Part shown: in pieces, positions 8,757 to 18,245 of the stretch
Numbering within the stretch: the stretch's first letter is position 1
How the letters are laid out: every line of letters starts with the position of its first letter
Origin: Variovorax paradoxus
GTDB lineage: Bacteria; Pseudomonadota; Gammaproteobacteria; Burkholderiales; Burkholderiaceae_C
Direction: 5' to 3'
Length of the DNA: 64,000 nucleotides
Assembly (NCBI RefSeq): GCF_022009635.1
Contig: NZ_CP091716.1
Location: 1,751,001-1,815,000, forward strand
Position numbers and translations under genes: made by a program
Notes under the pieces: generated by a model
Told to the model about the DNA's origin: nothing
Databases searched by the model: none
What the model saw: the letters and a program-made list of their open reading frames with translations, nothing else

Positions 8757-9461
8757 ATGCCCCTGCACACCACCGCCCTCGTCCTGTTTTCCGGCGGCCA
8801 GGATTCGACCACCTGCCTCGCCGATGCGCTCTCCAAGTACCAGCGCGTCGAAACCCTGGGCTTCGACTACGGCCAGCGCCATCGTGTCGAACTCGACGTG
8901 CGCGGCACCATCCTCGCGAAGATGCGCGAGCGCTTTCCCGACTGGGCACCCCGCCTGGGTGAAGACCACGTGCTCACGCTCGCGGCGCTGGCGCAGCTCG
9001 GCGGCTCCTCGCTGACCGAGGAGGTCGCCTTCGCGATGCAGGCGGACGGCCTGCCCAACACCTTCGTGCCGGGGCGCAACCTGCTGTTCCTCACGCTGGC
9101 CGGCGCGCTGGCCTACCGGCGCGGGCTGCAGGTGATCGTTACCGGGGTCTGCGAGACCGACTTCTCGGGCTACCCCGACTGCCGCGACGACACCATGAAG
9201 GCCATGCAGCTCGCGCTGTCGCTCGGGCTGGAGCGCCGCCTCGTCATAGAGACGCCGCTCATGTGGATCGACAAGGCCGAAACCTGGCAGATGGCGCACC
9301 GCCTGGGCGGCGAGTCGCTGGTCGACCTGATCGTGGAGGAAACCCACACCTGCTACCTCGGCGACCGCACCCACCGCCAGGCCTGGGGCTACGGCTGCGG
9401 CGAATGCCCCGCCTGCGACCTGCGCAAGAAGGGCTGGGAGCGCTACGCCGCTGCCGGCTGA
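8757..9461 (+). CDS. queC: 7-cyano-7-deazaguanine synthase
   Basis: 234 residues. QueC converts 7-carboxy-7-deazaguanine to preQ0 with ATP and ammonia in queuosine biosynthesis. The ATP pyrophosphatase loop FSGGQDSTT is at residues 11-19, followed by FDYGQRH. The zinc site is visible near the C-terminus as THTCYLG followed by CGECPAC. Length matches the family. The stop lies 19 bases inside the 3' end of the convergent SbmA-like transporter, so the two genes overlap tail to tail. Confidence 0.95.
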   Translation: MPLHTTALVLFSGGQDSTTCLADALSKYQRVETLGFDYGQRHRVELDVRGTILAKMRERFPDWAPRLGEDHVLTLAALAQLGGSSLTEEVAFAMQADGLPNTFVPGRNLLFLTLAGALAYRRGLQVIVTGVCETDFSGYPDCRDDTMKAMQLALSLGLERRLVIETPLMWIDKAETWQMAHRLGGESLVDLIVEETHTCYLGDRTHRQAWGYGCGECPACDLRKKGWERYAAAG

Positions 9462-11245
9462 ATGGCCGCCGTGTTGAGCCGGTAGCGCGGGCCGCCGCCG
9501 GTGGCCGCACCTTCCGCCTCGGGCACCATCGTCCAGCGCTGGTTGTGGAAGTCGCCCACGGCCGCGCGGTGCGCAATCGACACCATCGCGCCGCCGGCCG
9601 CCTGCACCGTGGCTGCCAGGCGCTTGTACAGCACGCTCTCGGCCTGCGCGTCCAGCGCGCTGGTGATCTCGTCGGCGAACAGCCACGCCGGTTTCTTCAG
9701 CAGCACGCGGGCGATGGCCAGCCGCTGCTGCTCGCCGCCCGACAGCTTCTGGCTCCAGGCGTCGCTCTCGTCGAGGCGGTTCACCAGGTCGGGCAGCAGG
9801 GCGTCGTTCAGGGCCTGGCGCAACTGGTCGTCGTTGAAGTTGGTGGCCGGATTGGGATAGGTCAGCGCATCGCGCAGCTTGCCGTCCGGCACGTAGGGGC
9901 GCTGCGGCATGAAGGCGACGTTGTCGGGCACCTGCAGCCGGCCCTTGGAGAACGGCCAGATGCCCGCGAACGAGCGGAACAGCGTCGACTTGCCGCTGCC
10001 CGAAGGGCCCTGCAGCAGCACGCTGTCGCCGGGCTTCACCGCCAGCGCGGCGCCGGCGAGCAGCGGCGTGCCGTCGGGCAGCGCGACGCCGAGGTCATCG
10101 CTGTGCAGCACCGCCGCAGGGGCGCGTTGCAGTGCGTCGTCCTGTGTGGCATGGGCGGTCATGCTGTCGTCGAAGCTGGTGAGACGGTCGGTGGTGGCGC
10201 GCCACACGGCCACGCTGTCGTAGTTGTCGACGAACCAGCTCAGCGATTCCTGCACCTTCCCGAAGGCCGAGCCGATCTGCATCAGGTGGCCCAGCTGGAA
10301 CGCGCCGCCAAAATACTGCTGCCCCGCCACCAGGAACGGAAAGATCACGGCCGCCTGCCCGAAGAACGAAGTGAACGTGACCAGGTTCTTCTGCTGCTTG
10401 ATCAGCTGCAGGTAGTTGCGCAGCACGTTGCTGAAGCGCAGGTCGAGCTGGTCGCGCTCGACCTTTTCGCCGTGGTCCAGCGCAATGGCCTCGCTGTATT
10501 CGCGCACCCGCACCAGGTGATGCCGGAAATCGGCCTCGAAGCGCTGCTGCCTGAAGTTCAGGCCGATCAGCGGGCGACCGACGAAATGCGTGATGACGGT
10601 GCCCAGCACGGAATAGCCCAGCGCCACCCAGACCATCGCGCCGACGATCTGGTGCGTGACGCCGTGGAAGGTGAACGAGAAATTGCCCGACAGCGCCCAG
10701 AGCAGCCCGATGAAGCTCATGAGCGTGACCACGGCGTTCAGCAGGCCCATCGAGAGCGACATCGTGGCGCTGGTGAAGATCTGCATGTCTTCCTGGATGC
10801 GCTGGTCCGGGTTGTCCGGCGTATGCCCGTCCTTGCCGGCGTAGCGCGCCAGTTCCAGGTGATAGAAGGTGCGGTTGGCCATCCAGCGCGACAGGTAGCT
10901 GCGCGTCATCCAGGTACGCCAGCGCAGCTGCAGCAGCTGGGTCACGTAGAACTTGAGCACCTGCACCGCGATGTTGGCGAAGGCGATCCAGCCGAACACG
11001 CCCACCTCGTGCCAGAAGACCACCGCGTTCTTGTTCTGCAGCGCGTCGTAGAAGCGGCCGTACCACTCGTTGCCGAGCACGGCCACGTACACGTAGAACA
11101 GGTTGAGCGCAACGATGGTCAGCAGCATCGCGCGAGCGCGCCACTTCTCTTCGGACTGGAAGTAGGGCGCCGCAAGCTTGAAGACCCGGCGCAGGACCTG
11201 GACGAACGAGCCTGCGCGCGCCGTGATGGATGGGGATGAAGACAT
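9443..11245 (-). CDS. SbmA/YddA-type ABC transporter, fused permease and ATPase
   Basis: 600 residues. The N-terminal half has about six membrane helices of the SbmA/BacA type ([34 protein letters not shown] start, then RWRTWMT and the [10 protein letters not shown] segment typical of the family). The C-terminal half is an ATPase with Walker [10 protein letters not shown] (about residue 412), LSGGEQQR and a Walker B ending [10 protein letters not shown]. The start at 11245 has AGAGGAA upstream. Relatives include E. coli YddA and peroxisomal-type transporters; the substrate is not predictable. It converges on queC and is separated from the PhnZ-like gene by 97 bases with no clear terminator. 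Confidence 0.9.
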   Translation of the reverse strand: MSSSPSITARAGSFVQVLRRVFKLAAPYFQSEEKWRARAMLLTIVALNLFYVYVAVLGNEWYGRFYDALQNKNAVVFWHEVGVFGWIAFANIAVQVLKFYVTQLLQLRWRTWMTRSYLSRWMANRTFYHLELARYAGKDGHTPDNPDQRIQEDMQIFTSATMSLSMGLLNAVVTLMSFIGLLWALSGNFSFTFHGVTHQIVGAMVWVALGYSVLGTVITHFVGRPLIGLNFRQQRFEADFRHHLVRVREYSEAIALDHGEKVERDQLDLRFSNVLRNYLQLIKQQKNLVTFTSFFGQAAVIFPFLVAGQQYFGGAFQLGHLMQIGSAFGKVQESLSWFVDNYDSVAVWRATTDRLTSFDDSMTAHATQDDALQRAPAAVLHSDDLGVALPDGTPLLAGAALAVKPGDSVLLQGPSGSGKSTLFRSFAGIWPFSKGRLQVPDNVAFMPQRPYVPDGKLRDALTYPNPATNFNDDQLRQALNDALLPDLVNRLDESDAWSQKLSGGEQQRLAIARVLLKKPAWLFADEITSALDAQAESVLYKRLAATVQAAGGAMVSIAHRAAVGDFHNQRWTMVPEAEGAATGGGPRYRLNTAAIQPAAA

Positions 11246-11342
11246 TCGGTTTTCCTCTCAGGCGCCTGCGCGCCGCTCGTCATGAGGAAAACATAGGTTT
11301 CTTAGGCGGGACTGAATCCGCGCCCGGCGCCTCGAAAAGTAC

Positions 11343-11903
11343 TCAGCGCAGCATCACCCGCGCGGCCGTCGCCAGGAAGTGCGCCAGCGGCGGCGTCTTC
11401 AGGCCCTCTGCCTTCGCTTCTTCGTCCCACAAGCGCAGGCGCACCGCGTCGTCGGACCAGCGATGCTCGGCAAAGCGCTGCGCCGCGTCGGCGTCCATGA
11501 CGCCGCCCTGCAGCGCGAGGCTGCGCACCGAGTCGGGCGAGAGCTTCGAGAAATAGTCGGGCCGCGTCGCGCACAGGTAGCGCTTGGCGTCCACGTGCAG
11601 CCGGATGGGTTCGCGCACCTCGACATCGAAGGCGCCGCGCAGCAGGGGCAGGGCGATGTACTGGTGGCGGTCGTCGATGCCGAGTTCTGTAGGAGAGTGC
11701 GATAGCGTCTGGTGCTCGGCGATCAGCAGGTGGCCGAGGTCGTGCAGCAAGGCCGCCGTCACCAGGGAGTCGCTCGCGCCGGCCTGTTCCGCCAGCCAGG
11801 CGCATTGCAGCGCATGTTCGAGCTGCGTCACCGGCTCGCCCGCATAGGCGACCCCACCCCGTTCGGCGAACAGGCGAGCGATCTCGGCGAGGTCGAGTGT
11901 CAT
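11343..11903 (-). CDS. PhnZ-like HD-domain phosphonate oxygenase
   Basis: 186 residues, matching the HD-domain proteins associated with phosphonate degradation. PhnZ is a di-iron oxygenase that cleaves 1-hydroxy-2-aminoethylphosphonate to glycine and phosphate. Visible candidate residues are Y20, E23, H30, H54-D55, H80 and H103; the spacing Y-x2-E, then H, then HD follows what I recall for PhnZ with a constant offset of four. It is divergent from the AEP importer operon and shares the 249-base promoter region that contains a candidate Pho box. PhnZ normally needs PhnY to hydroxylate AEP first, and no phnY is present here. The function is therefore likely but the substrate is not certain. Confidence 0.82.
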   Translation of the reverse strand: MTLDLAEIARLFAERGGVAYAGEPVTQLEHALQCAWLAEQAGASDSLVTAALLHDLGHLLIAEHQTLSHSPTELGIDDRHQYIALPLLRGAFDVEVREPIRLHVDAKRYLCATRPDYFSKLSPDSVRSLALQGGVMDADAAQRFAEHRWSDDAVRLRLWDEEAKAEGLKTPPLAHFLATAARVMLR

Positions 11904-12018
11904 GAAAGTGAAACGGAGGGCGAGGCGAAGGCGCGGGTGACAGCGCGCGGAGTCTGCGGCAGCGTGGTGACACGCGGATGACGGCGCTATTTTGGGTATT
12001 TGTGTGTTTTTGAGGCGT

Positions 12019-12036
12019 CTGACAAATCCCTGTCAT
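12019..12036 (+). promoter_or_regulatory. Candidate Pho box upstream of the AEP operon
   Basis: CTGACAA (12019-12025), ATCC, CTGTCAT (12030-12036): two direct heptamers with an 11-base period, as in PhoB sites. The second half matches CTGTCAT exactly, the first at five of seven positions. It lies 117 bases upstream of the importer start at 12153 and in the region shared with the PhnZ-like gene. Confidence 0.5.
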
Positions 12037-12152
12037 ATGCCGCTGCCAGCATCGCCGCATTCGTCGCTGGACAGGATTTGCGTACTTTCAGTTTCCTGTC
12101 CATGCGTGTCCCGCATTGCGTCATTTCTTTTTCCACTTGGGGAATCTCCACC

Positions 12153-13187
12153 ATGCTGCATCGTCAACTCCGCCGTGCCATCGTGCCGGCCGTCCTGTTC
12201 TCGCTGGCCTTTGCCGCATCGGCCCAGGGCCGCACCGAGCTGCTGGTCTACACCGCGCTCGAAGCCGACCAGGTGCAGGCCTACAAGGCCGCATTCGAAA
12301 AGGAGAACCCGAGCATCGAGCTGAAGTTCGTGCGCGACTCCACCGGCATCGTCACCGCCAAGCTGCTGGCCGAAAAGGCCAACCCGCAGGCCGACGTGGT
12401 GTGGGGCCTGGCCGCCACCTCGCTGATGCTGCTCGACAAGGAAGGCATGCTCCAGCCCTATGCGCCCAAGGGCCTGGACGCCATCAAGGCCAACATGCGT
12501 GACCCGGCCAACCCGCCCAAGTGGGTCGGCATGGACGTGTGGTCGTCGGCCATCTGCTTCAACACGGCCGAAGCCACCAAGAAGAACCTGCCCAAGCCCA
12601 CCAGCTGGGCCGACCTGACCAACCCGGTCTACAAGGGCCAGATCACCATGCCCAACCCCGCCGCGTCGGGCACGGGCTACCTGATGGTCTCGGGCTGGAT
12701 TCAGATGATGGGTGAAGAAAAGGCGTGGAAGTACATGGACGCGCTGCACCAGAACATCGGCATCTACAGCCAGTCGGGCAGCAAGCCCTGCCGCCAGGCC
12801 GGCGCCGGCGAGTTCGCGCTGGGCATGTCCTTCGAATACCGCGCCAACAAGACCAAGCGCGAAGGCGCGCCGATCGACATCGTGCTGCCGAAGGAAGGCC
12901 TCGGCTGGGACATGGAAGCCACCGGCATCATCAAGACCAGCAAGAAGCAGGAAGCCGCCAAGGCGCTCGCCGACTGGGCCGTCACCAAGCAGGCCAACGA
13001 GCTGTATGCCAAGAACTTCGCCGTGCTCGCGCTGCCGGGCGTGCAGGAAAAGCTCGAGTTCGTGCCGGGCGACGTCGAGAAGCTGCTCGCCAAGAACGAC
13101 TTCACCTGGGCTGCCGCCAACCGCGACCGCATCCTGACGGAGTGGTCCAAGCGCTACGAGTCCAAGTCGGAAAAGAAACCCCTCTGA
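12153..13187 (+). CDS. phnS: 2-aminoethylphosphonate ABC transporter, substrate-binding protein
   Basis: 344 residues with a Sec signal peptide (ends about residue 23, AASAQ-GR). This periplasmic protein belongs to the iron/phosphonate-type solute-binding group, with [11 protein letters not shown] at the mature N-terminus, then a [11 protein letters not shown] segment and a MSFEYRANK segment. Position first in an operon with the ATPase, double permease, FAD oxidoreductase and PhnX supports AEP as ligand. The ATG at 12153 is preferred over upstream in-frame codons because it places the signal peptide at the N-terminus. Confidence 0.87.
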   Translation: MLHRQLRRAIVPAVLFSLAFAASAQGRTELLVYTALEADQVQAYKAAFEKENPSIELKFVRDSTGIVTAKLLAEKANPQADVVWGLAATSLMLLDKEGMLQPYAPKGLDAIKANMRDPANPPKWVGMDVWSSAICFNTAEATKKNLPKPTSWADLTNPVYKGQITMPNPAASGTGYLMVSGWIQMMGEEKAWKYMDALHQNIGIYSQSGSKPCRQAGAGEFALGMSFEYRANKTKREGAPIDIVLPKEGLGWDMEATGIIKTSKKQEAAKALADWAVTKQANELYAKNFAVLALPGVQEKLEFVPGDVEKLLAKNDFTWAAANRDRILTEWSKRYESKSEKKPL

Positions 13188-13212
13188 TCCAACGCCCAAG
13201 CGGTATCCGGCC

Positions 13213-14292
13213 ATGACGAGCAGCAGCTTTCTTTCCCTTCGCGGCATCGGCAAGTCCTTTGGCGCCACACGCGTGCTCGACGGCATCGATCTCGACATCG
13301 AGCCCGGCGAGTTCGTGTGCCTGCTCGGCCCTTCGGGCTGCGGCAAGACCACGCTGCTGCGCATCGTCTGCGGCATCGAGCGTGCCGACAGCGGCCAGAT
13401 CCTGCTCGGCGGCCAGGACATCGCGGGCCTGCCGCCCGCGGCGCGCGGCTTCGGGGTGGTGTTCCAGTCGTATGCGCTGTTCCCCAATCTCACGGCCGCG
13501 CAGAACATTGCCTACGGCCTCCATCCCACCGGCGCGCTCGCCCGCGAAATGGCCAAGCGCTCGCGCGAAATGCTCGACCTCGTCGGGCTGGCCGCGCATG
13601 CCGACAAATACCCGGTGCAGCTCTCGGGCGGCCAGCAGCAGCGCGTCGCATTGGCGCGCGCACTGGCGCCCAACCCGCGCCTGCTGCTGCTCGACGAGCC
13701 GCTCTCCGCGCTCGACGCGCAGGTGCGCGCCAGCCTGCGCAGCGAGATCCGCGCGTTGCAGAAGCGCCTGGGCATCGTCACCATCATGGTCACGCACGAC
13801 CAGGAAGAAGCCCTGTCGATGGCCGACCGCGTGGTGCTGATGCACAACGGCCGCATCGAGCAGGCCGGCACGCCCGACGAGCTGTACCGCCAGCCGCGCA
13901 CCCGCTTCGTGGCCGGCTTCGTCGGCCGCATGAACATGCTGCCGGCCACGGTGCTGGCCGACGGCAAGGTGCGCGTGCGCGACAGCGAACTGTTCTGCGC
14001 GCCCGGCAACCTGAGCGTCGGTTCGCAGGCCACCGTGGGCATCCGCCCCGAGCATGTGGTCGTGAAGCGCTACGGCACCGAACTCGGCGCCAACAGCTTC
14101 GCCGCACGCCTGCTCGACACCGAATTCTTCGGCAACCGCACCTCGGCCCGCCTGGCCTGCGAGCCGCTGGGCATCGAGATCGAAGCCGAGCTGCCCGCCG
14201 ACGCGCGCGGCGGTGGCGACGAGCCGCTGGTGCCCAGCAGCATGGTGCACATCCAGCTTCCCCTGAACGCGCTGTCCGTTCTGGCGCATTGA
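13213..14292 (+). CDS. phnT: 2-aminoethylphosphonate ABC transporter, ATP-binding protein
   Basis: 359 residues. Walker [10 protein letters not shown] (about 39), Q-loop in [11 protein letters not shown], signature LSGGQQQR, Walker [13 protein letters not shown] and H-loop VTHDQEEAL are all intact. The C-terminal regulatory domain (from about residue 240) is of the OB type seen in spermidine, iron and phosphonate importers. It starts 25 bases after the binding protein and ends three bases before the permease start. Confidence 0.9.
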   Translation: MTSSSFLSLRGIGKSFGATRVLDGIDLDIEPGEFVCLLGPSGCGKTTLLRIVCGIERADSGQILLGGQDIAGLPPAARGFGVVFQSYALFPNLTAAQNIAYGLHPTGALAREMAKRSREMLDLVGLAAHADKYPVQLSGGQQQRVALARALAPNPRLLLLDEPLSALDAQVRASLRSEIRALQKRLGIVTIMVTHDQEEALSMADRVVLMHNGRIEQAGTPDELYRQPRTRFVAGFVGRMNMLPATVLADGKVRVRDSELFCAPGNLSVGSQATVGIRPEHVVVKRYGTELGANSFAARLLDTEFFGNRTSARLACEPLGIEIEAELPADARGGGDEPLVPSSMVHIQLPLNALSVLAH

Positions 14293-14294
14293 GC

Positions 14295-16010
14295 ATGAGC
14301 AGTCTTCCGAGCGCCGTCGCCGTTCCGCCGGTGGCGATGGCGCGCAGCAGCGCGTTCGATCGCGAACGCTGGATCACCGGCGCGGCCGTTTTGCTGGTCG
14401 TGCTGCTGCTGGTCGTGATCGTCGCGCTGCCGGTCGGCGCGCTGGTCGGCCAGAGCTTCTTCGACCGCGCGGGGGCCTTCGTCGGCCTTGCCAACTTCGC
14501 GCGCTATCTCGACAACCCGGCGCTGGTGCAGTCGGCGTTCAACAGCCTGGGGCTCGCGGCCCTGAGCGCCGTGATCTGCACCGCCATCGCCTACGTGTAC
14601 GCCTACGGCCTCACGCTGTCGTGCATGCCGGCCAAGGGCGTGCTGCGCGCGGTGGCGCTGGTGCCGCTCCTGGCGCCGTCGCTGCTGCCGGCCATCAGCC
14701 TGGTCTACCTGTTCGGCAACCAGGGCCTGTTCAAGGGGCTGATGGGCGATGTGTCGATCTACGGGCCGCTGGGCATCGTGCTGGGCTCGGTGTTCTGGAC
14801 GCTGCCGCATGCGCTGCTGATCCTCACCACGGCCATGGCCACCTCCGACGGCCGGCTCTACGAAGCCGCGCAGACGCTGGGCGCCTCGCGCTGGCGCATC
14901 TTCCGCACGGTGACGCTGCCGTCCTCGCGCTACGGCCTCATCGTGGCCGCGATGGTGGTGTTCGTGCTGGTCATCACCGATTTCGGCGTGCCGAAGGTGG
15001 TGGGCGGCCAGACCGGCGTGCTCGCGACCGACATCTACAAGCAGGTGGTCGGGCAGCAGAATTTCCAGATGGGCGCGGTGGTCGGCCTGGTGCTGCTGAT
15101 TCCGGCTGTGCTGTCCTTCCTGGTCGAGCGGCGCGTGCGCAGCAAGCAGGCAGCCGCGTTGTCGGCGCGCGCCACGCCCTACCAACCCGAGCCGGTGAAG
15201 TCGCGCGACCGTGCGCTGCTCGTGTTCTGCGCGCTCACGGCCGGGGCGATCCTCGTGATGATCGGCATGGCGGTGTTCGCATCGCTCGCCAGCTACTGGC
15301 CCTACAACCTGGCGCCGTCGTTCAAGAACTACGACTTCAGCAACATGGACGGCGGCGGCTGGGGCAGCTACTTCAATTCGCTGCGGCTGGCCGTGTGCGC
15401 CGCCGTGGCGGGCGCGTTCCTCACCTTCGTCTCGGCCTACCTGGTCGAGAAGCCGCGCCACTTCGGCCTGCTGCGCGAGCTGCTCAACCTGCTGGCCAAC
15501 CTGCCGCTGGCGGTGCCCGGGCTGGTGCTGGGCGTGGGCTACATCTTCTTCTTCATCTCCCCGTCGAACCCGCTGCGCGCCATCTACGGCAGCATGACCA
15601 TCCTGGTGGTGTGCACCGTGGCGCACTTCTTCTCGGTGGCGCACCTGACCTCGCTCACCGCGCTGCGCCAGCTCGACCGGGAGTACGAGCTGGTGTCGGA
15701 GTCGATGGGCGTGCCGTTCTGGCGCACGCTGTGGCGGGTGCACCTGCCGGTGGCGCTGCCCACGGTGCTCAACGTGGGCGGCTATTTCTTCGTCAATGCG
15801 ATGACGACCGTGTCGGCCGTCGTGTTCCTCTATTCGCCGCAGACCTCGCTCGCGGCCGTCGCCGTGCTCAACATGGACGACGCCGGCGACGTCGCGCCCG
15901 CCGCGGCCATGGCCTCGCTGATCATGCTCACGGCCGCCATCGGCCGCGGGGTGTTCGCGCTGGCGGGGCACTGGACGCTCAAGCGCACCCAAAACTGGAG
16001 ACACCGGTAA
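14295..16010 (+). CDS. phnU: 2-aminoethylphosphonate ABC transporter, double permease
   Basis: 571 residues carrying two permease domains in one chain, each with the ABC coupling motif: [20 protein letters not shown] in the first half and a [20 protein letters not shown] segment in the second. About 12 membrane helices are visible. The fused architecture matches the PhnU-type AEP permease and the iron-type permeases. It follows the ATPase by two bases and overlaps the next gene (TAATG), so the whole set is one transcription unit. Confidence 0.9.
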   Translation: MSSLPSAVAVPPVAMARSSAFDRERWITGAAVLLVVLLLVVIVALPVGALVGQSFFDRAGAFVGLANFARYLDNPALVQSAFNSLGLAALSAVICTAIAYVYAYGLTLSCMPAKGVLRAVALVPLLAPSLLPAISLVYLFGNQGLFKGLMGDVSIYGPLGIVLGSVFWTLPHALLILTTAMATSDGRLYEAAQTLGASRWRIFRTVTLPSSRYGLIVAAMVVFVLVITDFGVPKVVGGQTGVLATDIYKQVVGQQNFQMGAVVGLVLLIPAVLSFLVERRVRSKQAAALSARATPYQPEPVKSRDRALLVFCALTAGAILVMIGMAVFASLASYWPYNLAPSFKNYDFSNMDGGGWGSYFNSLRLAVCAAVAGAFLTFVSAYLVEKPRHFGLLRELLNLLANLPLAVPGLVLGVGYIFFFISPSNPLRAIYGSMTILVVCTVAHFFSVAHLTSLTALRQLDREYELVSESMGVPFWRTLWRVHLPVALPTVLNVGGYFFVNAMTTVSAVVFLYSPQTSLAAVAVLNMDDAGDVAPAAAMASLIMLTAAIGRGVFALAGHWTLKRTQNWRHR

Positions 16011-17149
16011 TGACCGGCACCCAAGCTCATCACCCTGAACATTTCGATCTCATCGTGGTCGGCGCCGGCATCGTCGGCCTGGCTCATGCCTACACCGCCG
16101 CGCAGCGCGGCCTCAAGGTCTGCGTCGTGGAGCGCGACGCGGCCTGCATCGGCGCTTCGATCCGCAACTTCGGCTTCATCACCATCACCGGACAGGCGCC
16201 GGGCGACACCTGGCGCCGGGCAATGCACGCGCGCGACGTGTGGCAGCGCATCGCGCCCTATGCGGGCATCGACATCGTGCACCGCAATCTCTGGCTCGCG
16301 GCCTACCGGCCCGAGGCGCACGACGTGCTCGAAGCCTTCATGCGCACGCCCATGGGCGAAGCCTGCGAACTGCTCGACGCCGCGGACGCGCAGGCCAAGG
16401 CACCGGCGCTGAACCTGTCGGATGCACGCTCGGTGCTGTTCAGCCCGCACGAGCTGCGTGTCGAATCGCGCACCGCCATCGGCCTGCTCGCCAAGTGGCT
16501 GGCGGAAGCGCACGGCGTGGTCTTCCGCTTCGGCGAAGCCGTGCTCGAGGTCGAGACGCCGCGCGTGCGCACCTCGCGCGGCACGCTGCATGCCGAGCGC
16601 GTGGCGGTCTGCACCAACACCGATCTGCATGGCCTTTTTGCCGACCGCATCGCCGCGCACGAACTCACGCTGTGCCGCCTGCAGATGCTGCGCGTGAAGC
16701 CCGAAGCAGGCTTCCAGTTGCCGGGCTCGGTCATGATGGACCTGAGCCTGGTGCGCTACGAGGGCTACAGCACGCTGCCCGAGGCGGCCGCGTTGCGCGC
16801 CCGCCTGCAGCAGGAAGAAGCCGCCTCGCTCGAACACGGCATCCACCTGATCGTGGTGCAGAGCGCCGACGGCTCGCTGGTGGTCGGCGATTCGCATCAC
16901 TATGGCGACGCCCCGGAGCCCTTCGCCATGGAAGAGGTCGACCAGCTCATCCTGCGCCACCTGCGAAGCACCCTCAACCTGGAGGCCGCGCAGGTCACCG
17001 AGCGCTGGACCGGCGTGTACCCGTCGTCCAAGACCACGCCCTGCGTGATCGACGCACCCGACGACGCCACGCGCGTGGTGATCGTCACCAGCGGCAGCGG
17101 CGCCAGCACCGGCTTCGGCATTGCGCACGACGTCTTCGAGAAGTGGTGA
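16010..17149 (+). CDS. FAD-dependent oxidoreductase of phosphonate catabolism
   Basis: 379 residues of the glycine-oxidase/DAO fold. The FAD-binding motif VGAGIVGLAHA is near the N-terminus (G18, G20, G23), followed by VVERD and a conserved SIRNFGFITITGQ-like segment; a GSGASTGFGIA stretch near the C-terminus closes the FAD site. It matches the family found in AEP operons next to phnX. Enzymes of this group have been reported to oxidise AEP or N-methyl-AEP to phosphonoacetaldehyde (from memory). No AEP transaminase (phnW) is present, so this enzyme is the likely source of phosphonoacetaldehyde for PhnX. GGAG at 15997-16000 serves as its ribosome binding site. Confidence 0.85.
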   Translation: MTGTQAHHPEHFDLIVVGAGIVGLAHAYTAAQRGLKVCVVERDAACIGASIRNFGFITITGQAPGDTWRRAMHARDVWQRIAPYAGIDIVHRNLWLAAYRPEAHDVLEAFMRTPMGEACELLDAADAQAKAPALNLSDARSVLFSPHELRVESRTAIGLLAKWLAEAHGVVFRFGEAVLEVETPRVRTSRGTLHAERVAVCTNTDLHGLFADRIAAHELTLCRLQMLRVKPEAGFQLPGSVMMDLSLVRYEGYSTLPEAAALRARLQQEEAASLEHGIHLIVVQSADGSLVVGDSHHYGDAPEPFAMEEVDQLILRHLRSTLNLEAAQVTERWTGVYPSSKTTPCVIDAPDDATRVVIVTSGSGASTGFGIAHDVFEKW

Positions 17150-17198
17150 TGCGCACTGCGCGCTCGCCTTCGTTCCCATTCTTTCTATTCTTGCAGCC

Positions 17199-18023
17199 AT
17201 GAACGCCCACAACCACTCCCAGCTCCAAGCCGTCGTCTTCGATTGGGCCGGCACCATCCTAGACTTCGGTTCCTGCGCACCGATGGGCGCCTTCGTGAAG
17301 CTGTTCGAGCAGTTCGGCGTGGAAATCACCATCGCCGAGGCGCGCGGCCCGATGGGGGTGGCCAAGTGGGACCACATCAAGGCGCTCGGCACGCTGCCGC
17401 GCATCGCCGCCCAGTGGGAAGCCAAGCACGGCCATGCGTTCAGCGACGCCGATGCCGACAAGCTGTACGAGGTGTTCACGCCGATGAACGCGGCCAGCGT
17501 GCGCGACCATGCCGATTTCATTCCGGGTGCGCTCGAAGCCGTCGGGGTGCTGCGCCAGCGCGGCCTGAAGATCGGCTCCACCACCGGCTACAACCGCCCG
17601 ATCATGGAAGTGGTCGTGCCCATCGCCGCCGCCGGCGGCTATTCGCCCGACAACCTGGTGTGCGGCGGCGACCTCGCCGAAGGCCGCCCGTCGCCGCTCA
17701 TGATGTACCGCTGCTTCGCCGACCTCGGCGTGTGGCCGCCGCATACGGTGGTGAAGGTCGACGACACCGGCGTCGGCCTGCAGGAGGGCCTGAACGCGGG
17801 CACCTGGGCCGTGGGCGTGGCCGTCAGCGGCAACGTCAACGGCCTCACGCTGGCCGAGTGGCAGGCGCTCGACGAAGCGCAGCAGCAGGAGCGCCGCGCG
17901 CGCGCCACCGCCGAACTCGAAGCCGCCGGTGCGCACTACGTGATCGACAGCGTGGCCGACCTGCCGAAGGTGCTCGAGGACATCGAACAGCGGCTGCAGC
18001 GCGGCGAACGCCCCACGGCCTGA
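17199..18023 (+). CDS. phnX: Phosphonoacetaldehyde hydrolase
   Basis: 274 residues, HAD superfamily. PhnX cleaves the C-P bond of phosphonoacetaldehyde to acetaldehyde and phosphate. The diagnostic motif FDWAGT is present with nucleophile D15 and Ala in place of the second Asp (A17), and the Schiff-base lysine K56 lies in MGVAKWDH, both at the spacing known for the family. GDLAEGRPSP and VKVDDTGVG complete the active site. It starts 49 bases after the oxidoreductase. The ATG at 17199 is chosen because it puts the HAD motif at the usual distance from the N-terminus. Confidence 0.95.
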   Translation: MNAHNHSQLQAVVFDWAGTILDFGSCAPMGAFVKLFEQFGVEITIAEARGPMGVAKWDHIKALGTLPRIAAQWEAKHGHAFSDADADKLYEVFTPMNAASVRDHADFIPGALEAVGVLRQRGLKIGSTTGYNRPIMEVVVPIAAAGGYSPDNLVCGGDLAEGRPSPLMMYRCFADLGVWPPHTVVKVDDTGVGLQEGLNAGTWAVGVAVSGNVNGLTLAEWQALDEAQQQERRARATAELEAAGAHYVIDSVADLPKVLEDIEQRLQRGERPTA

Positions 18024-18076
18024 CGGAAGCGGCGCCGCCCCGGCACGAGGCGGCGTCCGACTTGACGCGCCGCAGC

Positions 18077-18095
18077 GCAGGCATAGCATGCCTGC
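18077..18095. repeat. 8-bp perfect inverted repeat abutting a start codon
   Basis: GCAGGCAT (18077-18084) and ATGCCTGC (18088-18095) flank AGC. The right arm ends one base before the ATG of the small lipoprotein gene, where a ribosome binding site would be expected and is not seen. Confidence 0.5.
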
Positions 18096-18230
18096 ATGCG
18101 AAGCACATCCTTTGTTCTTCTGTTCTGTCTGGGCCTGCTGGTCGGCGCCTGCGACGACAAGCCTAAGCCCGGTGTGCCGGTGCCGAAGGCTGCGGTGAGT
18201 CTTGCGGTGCCCGTGCTGGCCGAGGGCTGA
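18096..18230 (+). CDS. Small lipoprotein, 44 residues
   Basis: A very short gene encoding a lipoprotein signal (RSTSFVLLFCLGLLVGAC, lipobox LVGAC with Cys18 or so) and a Pro/Val/Ala-rich tail of about 25 residues (DDKPKPGVPVPK). It has no recognised domain. It follows phnX by 72 bases in the same direction and ends 15 bases before the convergent dapD-like stop. There is no Shine-Dalgarno sequence; a hairpin-forming palindrome occupies its place. It could be a genuine small outer-membrane lipoprotein or a remnant; the clean lipobox favours the former. Confidence 0.55.
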   Translation: MRSTSFVLLFCLGLLVGACDDKPKPGVPVPKAAVSLAVPVLAEG

Positions 18231-18245
18231 CTCTCGCGCGCGTCG

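Noticed and set aside
14070..16004. 644-residue open frame antisense to the AEP permease
   Set aside because: Arg/His/Gln-rich low-complexity translation with no domain; the opposite strand has clear permease motifs.
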